Source of the DNA: Bradyrhizobium sp. CCBAU 51627
GTDB taxonomy: Bacteria > Pseudomonadota > Alphaproteobacteria > Rhizobiales > Xanthobacteraceae
DNA length: 64,000 nt
Direction of reading: 5' to 3'
NCBI RefSeq assembly: GCF_028128765.1
Contig: NZ_LBJG01000024.1
Coordinates: forward strand, 558,001-622,000
This document shows, piece after piece, positions 34,394-43,737 of the stretch; position 1 is the stretch's first letter; every line of letters starts with the position of its first letter. Made by a program: the position numbers and the translations under genes. The notes beneath the pieces were generated by a model. That model worked only from the letters and a program-made list of their open reading frames with translations, did not search any database and was not told the origin of the DNA.

Positions 34394-37174
34394 TCACTTA
34401 GGTGCTGATGGCTCCGGTGGCTGTCCTGCAGGTTGGCCGGAAGTTAGTGCACGAGGGCGAATGTATTGCTCAAGCCAAATCTTGGCTCCTGGTGACATCA
34501 CACGCTGAAATCCGGCGTCAAATGCGTTCTTTCGGGCAGCCAGGATTTGTGTCGCTCTCCAAATGCGCAGCGTTTCAGGAGTTTGCGCGAGTTCTTCCTT
34601 GATCCGCCTTTGTTCCGCTGTTGCGATTGAAATCAATCGAGCCAGGGACGGCGTCCACGTGCTCGACGCAGCCGCGGCAGTCTTGGTGGCGGTCGCAGTT
34701 GCTAGGGCTTCGAGGTCCGTTCGCGCTGCAAGATAGTCCCGCAGAGCGCGTTGGGTATCCAGATCAGCATGATCGGATAACGCAGCCAGATCCTGACGCT
34801 CCCCATACATCACAAGTGCCGCAACCGCCCGCTGTTTCGCCAGCACGCCCGTTTGGGACAATCGCCGTACCTCCGACAAATCCAAGCTCTTGGAAGGTAC
34901 GAGGGATATCAGTTCAGGCCAGTCGAGCAGGTCTGCGTCGTTGATTCTGGCCATTAAAGATCCCGCCGTTCGATCTGGCCGAAGGCGAGATAGACACTCG
35001 TATGCCGCGTATCGTAGCTCCAAAGAGCTCGAAGTCAGCATGTCCGAACTCGGGACCAAAGGGCGGCGAGCATCGCTTAGCGCCATCATGGCGTTAGCGC
35101 GGGTCGCGAGATCATTGTGTTTCGATGCGATGAGTTGAAGAACTGCCTGAATGTTCTTGGCGGATGGGTCGGGTGGCTCAGATGCCAGCCACTTTGAGAG
35201 GTGATCAATCAATGGCGCAGGGATCGGTCGCTGCGCGTCGAACGGCATCTGAATGTCGATCGGACGGCTGTCGCCATCTTCCATCGCTCGGAGTAGAAGC
35301 GGACCGTCTCCGGCGGGCGCCTCGACAACGACACGAAGCTGTGACCTGCATGCGTTGCTTGTCAGTTGAAGCTTCAGGCGATCGCGAGCAACCGCTGTAT
35401 TTGCCGAAGAGGCCATTGTCCGCACAAGGGGCGTCATACAATTTGGATCGGCACCGTCCGCGCGAAAGAGCATTAGGTTAGGAAGCCGATCGGGCGTATC
35501 CAGTTCTTGCAGGCGGGGCGGCTTCACTCCGAACAGATCTGCGTAGCGGGCAAGATCCTCGAGCTGGTAGCTGGGCCAGAAGCCGATCAGATGATAGATC
35601 GCCGATTGATCCAGATCACATTTGGTTCTAGCGGCAACGTCAGCTAGCGTCGAATAAGCACCATTGAACAGAGCGCTACGAGCCGCAGCAGAGAAATAGC
35701 TTGCTCCGCCGTCAGGGCAGGGAGCCGCAATGTGTTGGATGATTGCTCTCTGGTCAAAACGAGTGTGATCGCCGAGCGATTGCTCAAGGGTGCTGAATGC
35801 TTCCCGGGGCACAAGCCTCAATAGCCCGACGATAGCCATGGAGCGGACCTCGTTTCGAGGCGCATTCGCCAAATCGCGGAGGCGAGCCAGATCGTCCTTT
35901 GTTGCAACTTGGGGAAACATGACTCTGACATAGTGAGCCCGTTCCGGATCGAGAACTGGAGCGTCGAGGAGAGGCAGTAAGATTGCGCGAGCCTCTTGCT
36001 GTCGTCCCTGCTCAATCATGCGCCCAATCGTGCCGATATCATTGAGTTGTGACTCAATCAGCGCGTCGATCGATTTCCCCGGGGGCGCGACAAGAGGCTT
36101 TCCATTTCGCAAGGGGCTGTCTGCCCTGAGCGCGGGCGAAGCAAGAGGAAGCTCTCTGACCAGACGCGGATAAGTTGGAGCGCCGAAATCCGGGTGGCCT
36201 TGAAACACGCGGACGGAATTTGCATCGATTGCCTCGGCATAACGCGTGCCATTAACAATGCTGAGATAGCTCAGCCCCAGAAAAGCCGTAAGACCGAGAA
36301 ATCCGAGAAAGAGATTTCGAACGCTCTTTCGGTGGAGCCCTCTACTGATCCGTCCCGCATCGACGCTTAGCCCGGCCGATTTGTTTCGCCGGTGAATGAA
36401 GAGAAGTGGATCTCCGCCATAAGAGCCCGCAACGAGCGGCCGTTGTGGCGGTACGTCCGGATGCAAAACCTGCAAGTCTTCGTTGAGGCCAAAATCGATC
36501 GCATCCACAAGCCCCGCAAGTTTGATGTTTCCTGGTGTTACGCCGACAGGCGTCCTGCCGGACAAGACCTCGATCAAATGCTTCGAGAACAGAGTTCCGC
36601 TGTGGTCCGCCAATTCCCAAGAGGGCTCGTTTGAGCGAGATGCCGCGAAAACAATTCGAAACTCACTGTTTTCGGCTCGCCGAAAGAAGAGAGGGGCTTC
36701 TTCTGCAAAGCCGGCGCTTACGCAGCAATCAAGCACAAGAAAAACGCCGCGCGCACGATTGGGCTCCAGATTTGCTGCAAATGCTGCGGCCGATATCCCC
36801 GTTCCTTTTAGATCATTCCTGAACGTGTCTCGGCCGCAAAGATATATGTCACCTGCCGGACCGTCCCGGTATGCGTGACCCGAAAAGTAGATAAAGAGCA
36901 CATCGTCAGCCTGGGCGCTCGCGGTAGTGCGCTTCATCGCCTCCACTATCTCTGACGTTTTGGGCGAGAGTCTTCCACCGAGCAGCTCGACCCTGGTCGG
37001 ATCCAGAGCACAACCGTTCGGATCAACAAGGGCTCGGTACAAGCTCGCTGTCTGCCGCGCCGCTCCGTCTAGCGTTGCGATCTCGGGATCATCGAAACGA
37101 CTGACGCCAATGCACAGCGCAGCCGTCACACCGGTTTGTTCGTCGGTGTGAGGCAGGTGCAACCCGAGGGGCAT
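34394..37174 (-). CDS. Caspase-like (C14) peptidase with a transmembrane helix and HEAT-like repeats
   Basis: A 926-residue protein. An N-terminal caspase domain (residues about 14-260) has the catalytic His100 in FIYFSGHAYR and Cys151 in VLDCCVSAG (metacaspase-type DxCxSG equivalent). One transmembrane helix follows (about 285-307). The C-terminal 600 residues are helical repeats (for example GLLRLVPREAF and YECLSRLR), of HEAT type, probably a sensor or scaffold. The layout of protease, membrane anchor and repeats resembles bacterial caspase effectors in phage defence and abortive infection. The upstream small membrane gene is 11 bp away, so the two form an operon. Confidence 0.85.
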   Translation of the reverse strand: MPLGLHLPHTDEQTGVTAALCIGVSRFDDPEIATLDGAARQTASLYRALVDPNGCALDPTRVELLGGRLSPKTSEIVEAMKRTTASAQADDVLFIYFSGHAYRDGPAGDIYLCGRDTFRNDLKGTGISAAAFAANLEPNRARGVFLVLDCCVSAGFAEEAPLFFRRAENSEFRIVFAASRSNEPSWELADHSGTLFSKHLIEVLSGRTPVGVTPGNIKLAGLVDAIDFGLNEDLQVLHPDVPPQRPLVAGSYGGDPLLFIHRRNKSAGLSVDAGRISRGLHRKSVRNLFLGFLGLTAFLGLSYLSIVNGTRYAEAIDANSVRVFQGHPDFGAPTYPRLVRELPLASPALRADSPLRNGKPLVAPPGKSIDALIESQLNDIGTIGRMIEQGRQQEARAILLPLLDAPVLDPERAHYVRVMFPQVATKDDLARLRDLANAPRNEVRSMAIVGLLRLVPREAFSTLEQSLGDHTRFDQRAIIQHIAAPCPDGGASYFSAAARSALFNGAYSTLADVAARTKCDLDQSAIYHLIGFWPSYQLEDLARYADLFGVKPPRLQELDTPDRLPNLMLFRADGADPNCMTPLVRTMASSANTAVARDRLKLQLTSNACRSQLRVVVEAPAGDGPLLLRAMEDGDSRPIDIQMPFDAQRPIPAPLIDHLSKWLASEPPDPSAKNIQAVLQLIASKHNDLATRANAMMALSDARRPLVPSSDMLTSSSLELRYAAYECLSRLRPDRTAGSLMARINDADLLDWPELISLVPSKSLDLSEVRRLSQTGVLAKQRAVAALVMYGERQDLAALSDHADLDTQRALRDYLAARTDLEALATATATKTAAAASSTWTPSLARLISIATAEQRRIKEELAQTPETLRIWRATQILAARKNAFDAGFQRVMSPGAKIWLEQYIRPRALTSGQPAGQPPEPSAPK

Positions 37175-37185
37175 TCGTATCTCGG

Positions 37186-37563
37186 TTAGAACCAGGATGA
37201 CCAGAAGCGCCGGCGAGTTTCCAATTTACGCCCTTGCCTGATGTCGTCTGCGTTCAAGACGTCGCCGCGCGGGGTTGCCCCCTCGGAGCCGCCAGCCGAT
37301 GAGACTCCCGCCGCGGTGCTGAAGATCAAAAATCCGTTGATCACGCCCACGAAATAGTCCATGCCGCCGCCACCGCTCAGTGTCACTCCGATGGCCGCGA
37401 CGACTTGAGCAATCGCCAATCCCATCCACCGAGGCGCAAGATTGAAGGCTGTCTTAAGCCCGTTCGTAACGACGAACACAATTCCCGTTGCCCCCGTCAG
37501 GGTGAGCATGCTTTGCGGCGTAAAAAATTCGTTTGGCAGCATCCCAGCCATGATCAATCCCAC
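37186..37563 (-). CDS. Small membrane protein, holin-like, paired with the caspase
   Basis: A 125-residue protein with three hydrophobic helices (about residues 18-36, 46-62 and 68-88; the middle is glycine-rich) and a charged C-terminus (RQGRKLETRRRFWSSWF). It could be a holin-like or channel protein. The stop lies 11 bp before the caspase start, so they are co-transcribed. No family recognised. Confidence 0.65.
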   Translation of the reverse strand: MGLIMAGMLPNEFFTPQSMLTLTGATGIVFVVTNGLKTAFNLAPRWMGLAIAQVVAAIGVTLSGGGGMDYFVGVINGFLIFSTAAGVSSAGGSEGATPRGDVLNADDIRQGRKLETRRRFWSSWF

Positions 37564-37745
37564 TTCAGATCGTGATGGTCATATGTACCATAAGTTATAG
37601 GAGTGCCAAGGCATACACTGTCCGTTGCGCCCGACGCAGAGACCCAGGCCCCAACCTTGTCATCCTTGTCGGGCATCACGATTGTCAGCGCATCATCGGG
37701 CAAGGGGCGTGGTAGCCTCTTGGCCTCGTCCCACGGAGCGCGCAT
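37554..37745 (-). pseudogene. C-terminal SRAP fragment
   Basis: A 63-residue piece starting MRAPWDEAKRLPRPLPDDALTIVM. It matches the last third of SRAP proteins and resembles the matching part of the intact copy next to it (EALKLQRPLPDGALRIV). Its N-terminal domain is missing. The frame stops inside the start of the following membrane gene. Confidence 0.75.
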
Positions 37746-37776
37746 CCAAACGTGCGCTCCTATCCGGTGGTCGGGA

Positions 37777-38493
37777 TCACCGCGGTGGGTCTTCCTTGAC
37801 GCCGCAGGCGACGATCCGGAGTGCTCCGTCCGGCAGCGGCCTTTGCAATTTCAGAGCCTCGTCGGGAGGAGCCGTCATCCAGGTCTCGACTTCTTCCGGC
37901 GTTGTCAGGATGACGGGCATTGCCTTCGGATGGATGGCGCCGACCTCGGCGTTCGGCTCCGTCGTGAGGAACGCATAGAGGTCGTTGGTCGTCTCACCTT
38001 CCTTGACCTTCCGGACCGACGTCCAACTGGTCCAGATGCCGGCGAAGCAGGCAAGGGGGCGGGTATCATCGAACGCGAACCAGATGTCGCCGCCCTCACC
38101 CTTGTTGAACTCGCTGAACGAGTTGAACGGCACCACGCAGCGATTTTCAGTTCCGAGCCATCGCGTCCAATGCTTGCTTTTTACGTTGCGGATGTTGGTC
38201 GTGCCGCTGTCAGGCTCCATCCGTAGCAGTTCCTTGAAATCGACCGGCTTACCCTTCGCCTGCAGCTTCTCGGCTCGTTTCTTCGTGGCGTCCATCAGCG
38301 CTTTTGATGACGATGGCATTCCCCATCGCGCAGTAGTGAGTTCGCGGCCCTCGGCTCCGTTTCGCACGATGGGTGCCTTGTAGTCGGGAAATACTCCTGG
38401 CATCGGCGCTAGATTTCCAACGTATCGGTTCACGACACGAAACAACGCGCTGATCGCGGCCTGGTTGGTCGTGATTGAATAAAGATTGCACAT
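37777..38493 (-). CDS. yedK: SOS-response-associated peptidase, SRAP/YedK (HMCES) family
   Basis: A 238-residue protein of normal family length. Cys2 (MCNLYS), the Asn/Arg-rich NIRNVKS segment, and the catalytic His (GAIHPKAMPVI) of SRAP are present. It crosslinks to abasic sites in single-stranded DNA and protects them from misrepair. A truncated relative lies at 11383-11679 and a C-terminal piece at 37554-37745. Its place next to Ku and ligases fits a DNA-repair cluster. Confidence 0.95.
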   Translation of the reverse strand: MCNLYSITTNQAAISALFRVVNRYVGNLAPMPGVFPDYKAPIVRNGAEGRELTTARWGMPSSSKALMDATKKRAEKLQAKGKPVDFKELLRMEPDSGTTNIRNVKSKHWTRWLGTENRCVVPFNSFSEFNKGEGGDIWFAFDDTRPLACFAGIWTSWTSVRKVKEGETTNDLYAFLTTEPNAEVGAIHPKAMPVILTTPEEVETWMTAPPDEALKLQRPLPDGALRIVACGVKEDPPR

Positions 38494-38496
38494 CGG

Positions 38497-39033
38497 TCAA
38501 GATTCGGTTCGAGGGTGGCGCGGCTGCCACGTCAATTGTAGCAGAGTCGCGGATGGACGCCGGCCCGCCTTGGCGCATTTGCGGCAGCGCAGCCGGCTGG
38601 CGAGATCGTGCACGAAAGTGGTCGGCGGGTGCTTCATCGCCGCGAGGTCCACGTCGCTCGGCGTCTTGCAGCGCGCGCATCTGATCTCTAGCCAGGGGAA
38701 GCCTCCATTCACAGCCTGATCGATGGTCGGCGACGGATCGATCGGTTCGCCGTCACTCCACATCCGCTCATTCCAGCTTTCGCAAAGCAGCCTATCGGCT
38801 TGCTGAATCATCGCCTCGCCTTTGGCCCGCATCTCCGCCGACTGGGTAGCCAGGATGTTAGCCATTGCGCGTGCCTTGCCGAGCTCTTTTGCCAGAGCCT
38901 TGCGATCGCCGCCCGACAGGGGCGTAGGGTGATACTTCGGGGCCATCCGGACATCCAGGCGCAAAGAGATCGGATCGGCAAATCCAGAGCGACTACGGCG
39001 TCTCGAACGCTGGCCAGCACCCGTCTTCTTCAT
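38497..39033 (-). CDS. Hypothetical protein with a C-terminal zinc ribbon
   Basis: A 178-residue protein from the ATG at 39033 (MKKTGAG). A basic N-terminus is followed by a helical stretch and two CxxC pairs (CARCKTPSD and CRKCAKAG), about 45 residues apart, which look like one zinc ribbon. It overlaps the start of the next gene. No function known. Confidence 0.7.
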   Translation of the reverse strand: MKKTGAGQRSRRRSRSGFADPISLRLDVRMAPKYHPTPLSGGDRKALAKELGKARAMANILATQSAEMRAKGEAMIQQADRLLCESWNERMWSDGEPIDPSPTIDQAVNGGFPWLEIRCARCKTPSDVDLAAMKHPPTTFVHDLASRLRCRKCAKAGRRPSATLLQLTWQPRHPRTES

Positions 39034-39388
39034 GCCTGCCGGTGCGTTGCTGGCAGGTGTTGTCGAGCAGCCGCTGCGCCACGTCCTTCCAGACCGCGTT
39101 GGCGCCATACAGGCGAATGGCATCGGCGGTCTGGATTTCCACGGTCCGCTCGCAGCGACGGCAGGAGACGCGGAGTACGTGGCGCTGAATTTCGGAAAGA
39201 CACCGCTGCCGCATTTGAGCCCCGGTCGTGTCGGCGCGAGGGTCTCTGAGGACGGATTCCCAGTATTCGGCAGGAAGCGGCGCCTCTGGAGCCGCAGCGG
39301 AAGGGCTCGGCCTACGGGCGGCTTCGGCGGCCAGCTTTTCCATTTGCTTGGTGGTCGGCATGCGCCAGCTCGCGGGTCGGTCGGTCAT
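38993..39388 (-). CDS. Hypothetical zinc-binding protein
   Basis: A 131-residue protein from MTDRPASWRM at 39388. Contains a CRRCERTVEIQ pair and further cysteines downstream, and a helical LYGANAVWKDVAQ segment. It overlaps the next gene by 41 bp and sits at the head of the two-gene unit. Divergent from ku. Confidence 0.65.
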   Translation of the reverse strand: MTDRPASWRMPTTKQMEKLAAEAARRPSPSAAAPEAPLPAEYWESVLRDPRADTTGAQMRQRCLSEIQRHVLRVSCRRCERTVEIQTADAIRLYGANAVWKDVAQRLLDNTCQQRTGRHEEDGCWPAFETP

Positions 39389-39535
39389 CTCTCCATTAGA
39401 ACATAACATGAACAAAAGTCGAGTCCGTCCATTGGCCTAGGTGGAGAAAAATCGGCCTGTCGGACGGGGCGCGATGTCGGAACCATGGCGGGCCCTTCGT
39501 CTTGAATCCGGCATCAGTAATGGAGTTCCCCCGCG

Positions 39536-40468
39536 ATGGCCCCCCGCGCCAACTGGAAAGGCTTCCTGCGTCTCTCCCTCGTCACCTGTCCGGTCGCGCT
39601 CTATCCGGCCACGTCGGAATCCGAAAAGGTCTCTTTCAACCAGCTGAACCGAAAGACTGGCCATCGGATCAAGTACGCCAAGGTCGACGCCGACACCGGC
39701 GAGGAGGTCGACAACGAGGACATCGTCAAGGGCTACAAGGTTGATACCGATACCTTCATCGAGGTGACCAAGGAGGAGCTTGAGAACGTCGCGCTGGAAT
39801 CGACGCGAACTATCGAGATCGACGAGTTCGTCGACCGCAGCGAGATCGATCCGCGATATCTCATTCGCCCCTACTACCTGCGTCCTGACGGTAAAGTCGG
39901 GCACGATGCCTTCGCCGTCATTCGGGAAACCATCCGCGAGATGAACAAGGTCGCAATCGGCCGTGTGGTGCTGACCAATCGGGAGCACATCATCGCGCTC
40001 GAGCCGTTAGACAAGGGACTGATGGGGACGCTGTTGCGCTATCCTTATGAAGTCCGTTACGCGGACGAGTATTTCGACGACATCCAGGATGTCAAAGTGA
40101 CCAAGGACATGCTCGATCTCGCCAAACACATCGTCAATCAGAAGGCGGGCCATTTCGAGCCGGACAAGTTCGAGGACCAGTACGAAACGGCCCTCATCGA
40201 TCTCATCAATCAGAAGCGCGCGGGCAAACCCATCACCGCCAAAGCGCGTCCTCGAGGTGAGAACGTCGTGGACCTGATGGACGCACTGCGCAAGAGCATC
40301 GGACGAGACGCGATGGGCCCGACAGAGGCGCCGAAGAAGACGGCCAAGAAGCCGCGCAAGGCGGCGGCAGGGCAAAAGGAAATGCTGATGCCGATTGCCG
40401 GCAAGAAGCCAGCGAAGGAAGCCGCGGCAAAGAAGCCGGCGGCCAGACCGCAGCGGAAGTCAGCCTAG
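39536..40468 (+). CDS. ku: Ku protein (non-homologous end joining)
   Basis: A 310-residue bacterial Ku. The beta-barrel core begins MAPRANWKGFLRLSLVTCPV and continues through YDKLVDDxD-type segments (KGYKVDTDTFIEV) and GRVVLTNREHIIALEP. The C-terminus is lysine/alanine-rich, as usual for alphaproteobacterial Ku. It forms the ring that loads DNA ends and recruits LigD. Several ligase genes lie downstream, but the two larger ones are damaged. Confidence 0.97.
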   Translation: MAPRANWKGFLRLSLVTCPVALYPATSESEKVSFNQLNRKTGHRIKYAKVDADTGEEVDNEDIVKGYKVDTDTFIEVTKEELENVALESTRTIEIDEFVDRSEIDPRYLIRPYYLRPDGKVGHDAFAVIRETIREMNKVAIGRVVLTNREHIIALEPLDKGLMGTLLRYPYEVRYADEYFDDIQDVKVTKDMLDLAKHIVNQKAGHFEPDKFEDQYETALIDLINQKRAGKPITAKARPRGENVVDLMDALRKSIGRDAMGPTEAPKKTAKKPRKAAAGQKEMLMPIAGKKPAKEAAAKKPAARPQRKSA

Positions 40469-40532
40469 CGCGTCGTGAAGCGTCCCTTGATGCCAGACGG
40501 CCGTTAGTTCGTCGTCCGCGGCAAGGAGCGAT

Positions 40533-41036
40533 ATGGCTGCGCTGAAAAAGACTTCCGGGAGATCGATGTTGAGTGCGGGCATTCTCGCATACCGCAAGGG
40601 CACTCGCGGGCTCGAGGTTCTGCTCGTTCATCCCGGCGGTCCGTTCTGGCGCAAGAAGGATAATGGCGCTTGGTCCATTCCGAAGGGCGAAATCGATGGC
40701 GCGGACGCTCCGGAGCAGGTCGCGCGGCGCGAGTTCGCCGAAGAACTCGGCTCGAGTGCTTCGATTGGACCGCTCCGGGCGCTGGGAGATATCCGACAGC
40801 GAGGAGGAAAGCGTGTCATCGCGTTCGCCGGCGAGGGGCATTTTGACCCGGCGGCTCTGACCAGCAACACCTTTGATATCGAATGGCCGCCACGAAGCGG
40901 TCGACGGCAGAGCTTTCCCGAAGTAGACCGCGCGGAATGGTTCGATATCGAGTTCGCACGGACCAAGATACTGTCCGCTCAGGTCGAACTTCTCGATCGT
41001 CTTTTGGCGATCGCGGCTGAGAGCGACAGAAAATGA
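40533..41036 (+). CDS. NUDIX hydrolase
   Basis: A 167-residue protein. The Nudix box is GEIDGADAPEQVARREFAEELG (Gx5Ex7REUxEExGU pattern). The N-terminus (SAGILAYRKG) and PGGPFWRKKD fit ADP-ribose/NTP pyrophosphatases. It overlaps the phosphoesterase gene by 4 bp. Confidence 0.95.
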   Translation: MAALKKTSGRSMLSAGILAYRKGTRGLEVLLVHPGGPFWRKKDNGAWSIPKGEIDGADAPEQVARREFAEELGSSASIGPLRALGDIRQRGGKRVIAFAGEGHFDPAALTSNTFDIEWPPRSGRRQSFPEVDRAEWFDIEFARTKILSAQVELLDRLLAIAAESDRK

Positions 41037-41497
41037 TGTTCAGGATTGGAATCATTTCGGACACGCACGGCCTGTTGAGGCCCGAGGCGGAACGAGGCCT
41101 GACGGGCGTCGATCACATCATTCATGCCGGAGACATCGGGCGCCCCGAGATCGTGGATGCGCTTCGTCGGATCGCGCCCGTCACCGCCATCCGTGGAAAC
41201 GTGGACAGTGGCGAGTGGGCCGGCGAATACTCCGACACGAAACTCGTGCGCCTGGCGGGAAAGTCGATCTACGTTCTGCACGACCTGAAGACACTCGAGG
41301 CCGATCCCGGCGCCGGCATCGACGTGATCGTCTCTGGGCATTCCCACGTACCGAAGATCGACACGGTCGGCGGCATTCTCTACCTGAATCCCGGCAGCGC
41401 GGGGCGGCGGCGCTTCAAGCTGCCAATCACGGTTGCGACGCTCGAAATCACGCCTGAGGGGATGCGACCGGAGATCCACGACCTTGGAGGCGATTGA
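41033..41497 (+). CDS. YfcE-type metallophosphoesterase
   Basis: A 154-residue calcineurin-like phosphoesterase. Motifs GIISDTHG (metal ligands Asp and His), HAGDIG, RGNVD and SGHSHVP are all present. Small YfcE/MJ0936-type enzymes hydrolyse phosphodiesters. Coupled to the Nudix gene by a 4-bp overlap. Confidence 0.96.
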   Translation: MMFRIGIISDTHGLLRPEAERGLTGVDHIIHAGDIGRPEIVDALRRIAPVTAIRGNVDSGEWAGEYSDTKLVRLAGKSIYVLHDLKTLEADPGAGIDVIVSGHSHVPKIDTVGGILYLNPGSAGRRRFKLPITVATLEITPEGMRPEIHDLGGD

Positions 41498-41673
41498 ACG
41501 CAACGTCGTGGAGGGAGTGCGCGAGGCATACATAGCCGTCACCCCACACGAGGACCGGAAGCAAGAGATTCGAGACGCGAGCGATACCGATGTGGTGACA
41601 AACGCACGGCGCCATTGCTGCGGCTTCATCGTAGTGGCTACAGAAGCCAAGGTGGCCGCGAACAAGAGAAAGG
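41498..41673. other. Intergenic
   Basis: No gene supported in this gap; a frame 41433-41693 on the plus strand overlaps the phosphoesterase 3' end and looks like a shadow. Confidence 0.4.
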
Positions 41674-41907
41674 CTAAAACGACGCCGGGATAGGGGGGCG
41701 GTGAACCGTCGCCAACGTTGTCACTTTCCGCTCCTCAGGAAACCGCTCCAGGGTCATCAACGCCAGCTCGACGAGGCGAGGCAGCGGCTCGGTCGACTTC
41801 TCCCAGGTGATGATGGTCTGGCGCGATTTGACGCCCAGCGCCATCCGCAACGTGTCTTGTGTGAATCGGTTACGGCTGCGCCATTCCGGGAGTTCAGTGC
41901 CGAGCAT
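41674..41907 (-). CDS. HTH-type regulator, XRE-like
   Basis: A 77-residue protein from the ATG at 41907 (MLGTELPEW). The HTH is visible as RFTQDTLRMALGVKSRQTIITWE. It overlaps the 62-residue upstream gene by 14 bp, so the two are co-transcribed. Probably a small regulator for the pair. Confidence 0.7.
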   Translation of the reverse strand: MLGTELPEWRSRNRFTQDTLRMALGVKSRQTIITWEKSTEPLPRLVELALMTLERFPEERKVTTLATVHRPPIPASF

Positions 41908-42082
41908 CGGTCGGCTCCACAGTGGTGACGGTTTCCTCCGCGGCGACATGGCCGCTCCACCAATTCAGCTTGACCTTACGAGTCCGCACGACCAGGCGGT
42001 GCAGGCCAGTGGCCATCGCCTTGCGAATGACGTCCAAAGTTTGGACGTCAATTTTTTGGACATTTCTTGGTGATTCGCTCAT
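41894..42082 (-). CDS. Hypothetical small protein
   Basis: A 62-residue protein (MSESPRNVQKIDV) without recognised domains. The KAMATGLHRLVVRTRKVKLNW segment is basic. Coupled to the following HTH gene by overlap. Confidence 0.5.
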   Translation of the reverse strand: MSESPRNVQKIDVQTLDVIRKAMATGLHRLVVRTRKVKLNWWSGHVAAEETVTTVEPTDARH

Positions 42083-42149
42083 CGATGCCTCTGAAACTGC
42101 GGGTGAAACGGGAATTTGGCACCGTCACCATACGGGCAGATGGTTAAAT

Positions 42150-42314
42150 TCAACTTAAACGCCGAGAACTTAATTTCTTGCGGACATCCGGCTTCAGCCG
42201 CTTGCCTGACACGTAGGCAGCAGCAAGCTCGCCAGCGACCAAAAGGACGAGCGCTCCGAAGGTGTAGGCATCGTGAACGGTGTAAATAATTGCGGCCCAG
42301 CCGATGGTCTTCAT
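42150..42314 (-). CDS. Small single-TM membrane protein
   Basis: A 54-residue protein from MKTIGWAAIIYTVH at 42314, with one or two hydrophobic segments (GALVLLVAGELAAAYVSG) and a lysine/arginine-rich C-terminal tail. No family recognised. Probably genuine but could be spurious. Confidence 0.5.
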   Translation of the reverse strand: MKTIGWAAIIYTVHDAYTFGALVLLVAGELAAAYVSGKRLKPDVRKKLSSRRLS

Positions 42315-42648
42315 AGGACAATCCCCACGTACCCAGGCTTTTCGCCAAGGCCAGTTACGTGTTGGGATCATCCCTGTGCAATCGAGGCCCATTGCGCGTG
42401 GTGCACAGCGTGCGCACCAGGAAGATCATTCTAGATCCGGCGGCGTGCCGGTAGCCATTGTTGGGATCGCTAGTCCCTATTCTCCTCGTATTACGATCCG
42501 AGGTGCGAGCAATTGTCGCCACCGGGCTGTGGGTCTGACTATGCTCTGATGCGGAGTCCTGTGTCCGACCGATTCATGGCGGATTCGCGGCAGCTCGCGC
42601 GCCGCCGACTCAATTCGTTACGTTCGCCGGTTAGGTACGAAGGGGTCG
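42315..42648. other. Intergenic, nothing recognised
   Basis: No gene or RNA could be supported here. It ends at the distal 3' end of the damaged ligase. Confidence 0.4.
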
Positions 42649-43596
42649 CTATTTGCGCGAACGTTCTCGTTCGCGCACGACATCCTTGGCCCGCTTGTCG
42701 GACCTGAGCCCGAGATAGACCGGCTGGCGCAGTTCGCCCTTGCTTGTCCACTCCGCGAATTTGACCTCGGCAACCAGCGAGGGCCTGACCCAGGTCTTGG
42801 CGGCCTAGTCCTTCACTTTGGCAAGAAAGGGTGACTTAGAGACCCTCAGCTTCAAGAGCTTGGCATAGAGGTCTTCCAGGGCCTTGTGGGTGAAGCCAGT
42901 GCCGACATGCCCGATGTAACGCCATGCGTCGTCTTCCCGCACGGCGAGGACCAGCGCGCCAAAGAACGGCCTGGTGCGCCTGGGCGCCGTGAAGCCGACG
43001 ATCACCACTTCCTGTCGCTTTGCCATCTTGATTTTCAGCCAATCCGGGGTCCGGCTTCCCGACGCATACGAACTGTCGGCGCGCTTTGCCATGATGCCTT
43101 CGAGGCCCTTCCGCTCGGCCTCGGTGAAGAATCTCGTACCGTCCCCTTTGCGGTGAGGGCTGAAGGCGATCAGCTTGTCGCGCGGCAGGATTGCCTTCAA
43201 CCGTTTCTTGCGCTCGAGAAGAGGCCGCTTGCGCAAGTCTGTTGCGTTCTCAAACATGAGATCGAAGGCGCAATACACGAGCTTCGCCTCATGGCGCAGC
43301 GCGTTTTGAAGCAACTGGAAATGCGAGACGCCGTCCTTTCCGATCGCGACGAGCTCCCCGTCGATCACGGCATCGCCCTTCACCCCCTCTAGCGCTTTCG
43401 CGACCTCGATATAGCTGCGGCTGATGATCTTGCCGTTGCGGCTGTAGAGCGCAACCTTGCCTCGCCGGATTTCCGCAATCATGCGGAAGCCGTCGTACTT
43501 GTCCTCGAAAACCCAACCAGGGTCGTCGAACGGCGCGTCGGTGAGCGTAGCGAGCATCGGCTGCAGGCGTTTGGGCAGGGTCGACGTCCGGCTCAT
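42649..43596 (-). pseudogene. ATP-dependent DNA ligase (LigD-type) with an in-frame amber stop
   Basis: The frame from the ATG at 43596 reads MSRTSTLPKRLQPML, with motif I EDKYDGFRM, then further nucleotidyltransferase motifs (AVIDGELVAI, CAFDLMFEN, EGIMAKR, and KIKMAKRQ) to KVKD, where a TAG stands at 42805-42807. In the same frame, without further stops until 42649, it continues AAKTWVRPSLVAEVKFAEWT and GLRSDKRAKDVV, which is the conserved OB-fold end of the ligase. So an amber codon cuts off about 52 residues with the final motif. Without suppression the protein is 263 residues and probably inactive. Confidence 0.88.
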
Positions 43597-43737
43597 TCGA
43601 GACCAATCCTTAAGAGCACGTTGCGAAATGCATGGACGTCCTTCAAGGATTAGGGAACGGTTCGGAGCCGCGTCGTGTTCCGCAGACTCCGTGGCATGCG
43701 ACGTTGACGCTCGATTAAAGGAGGGCGGATCAGACCG

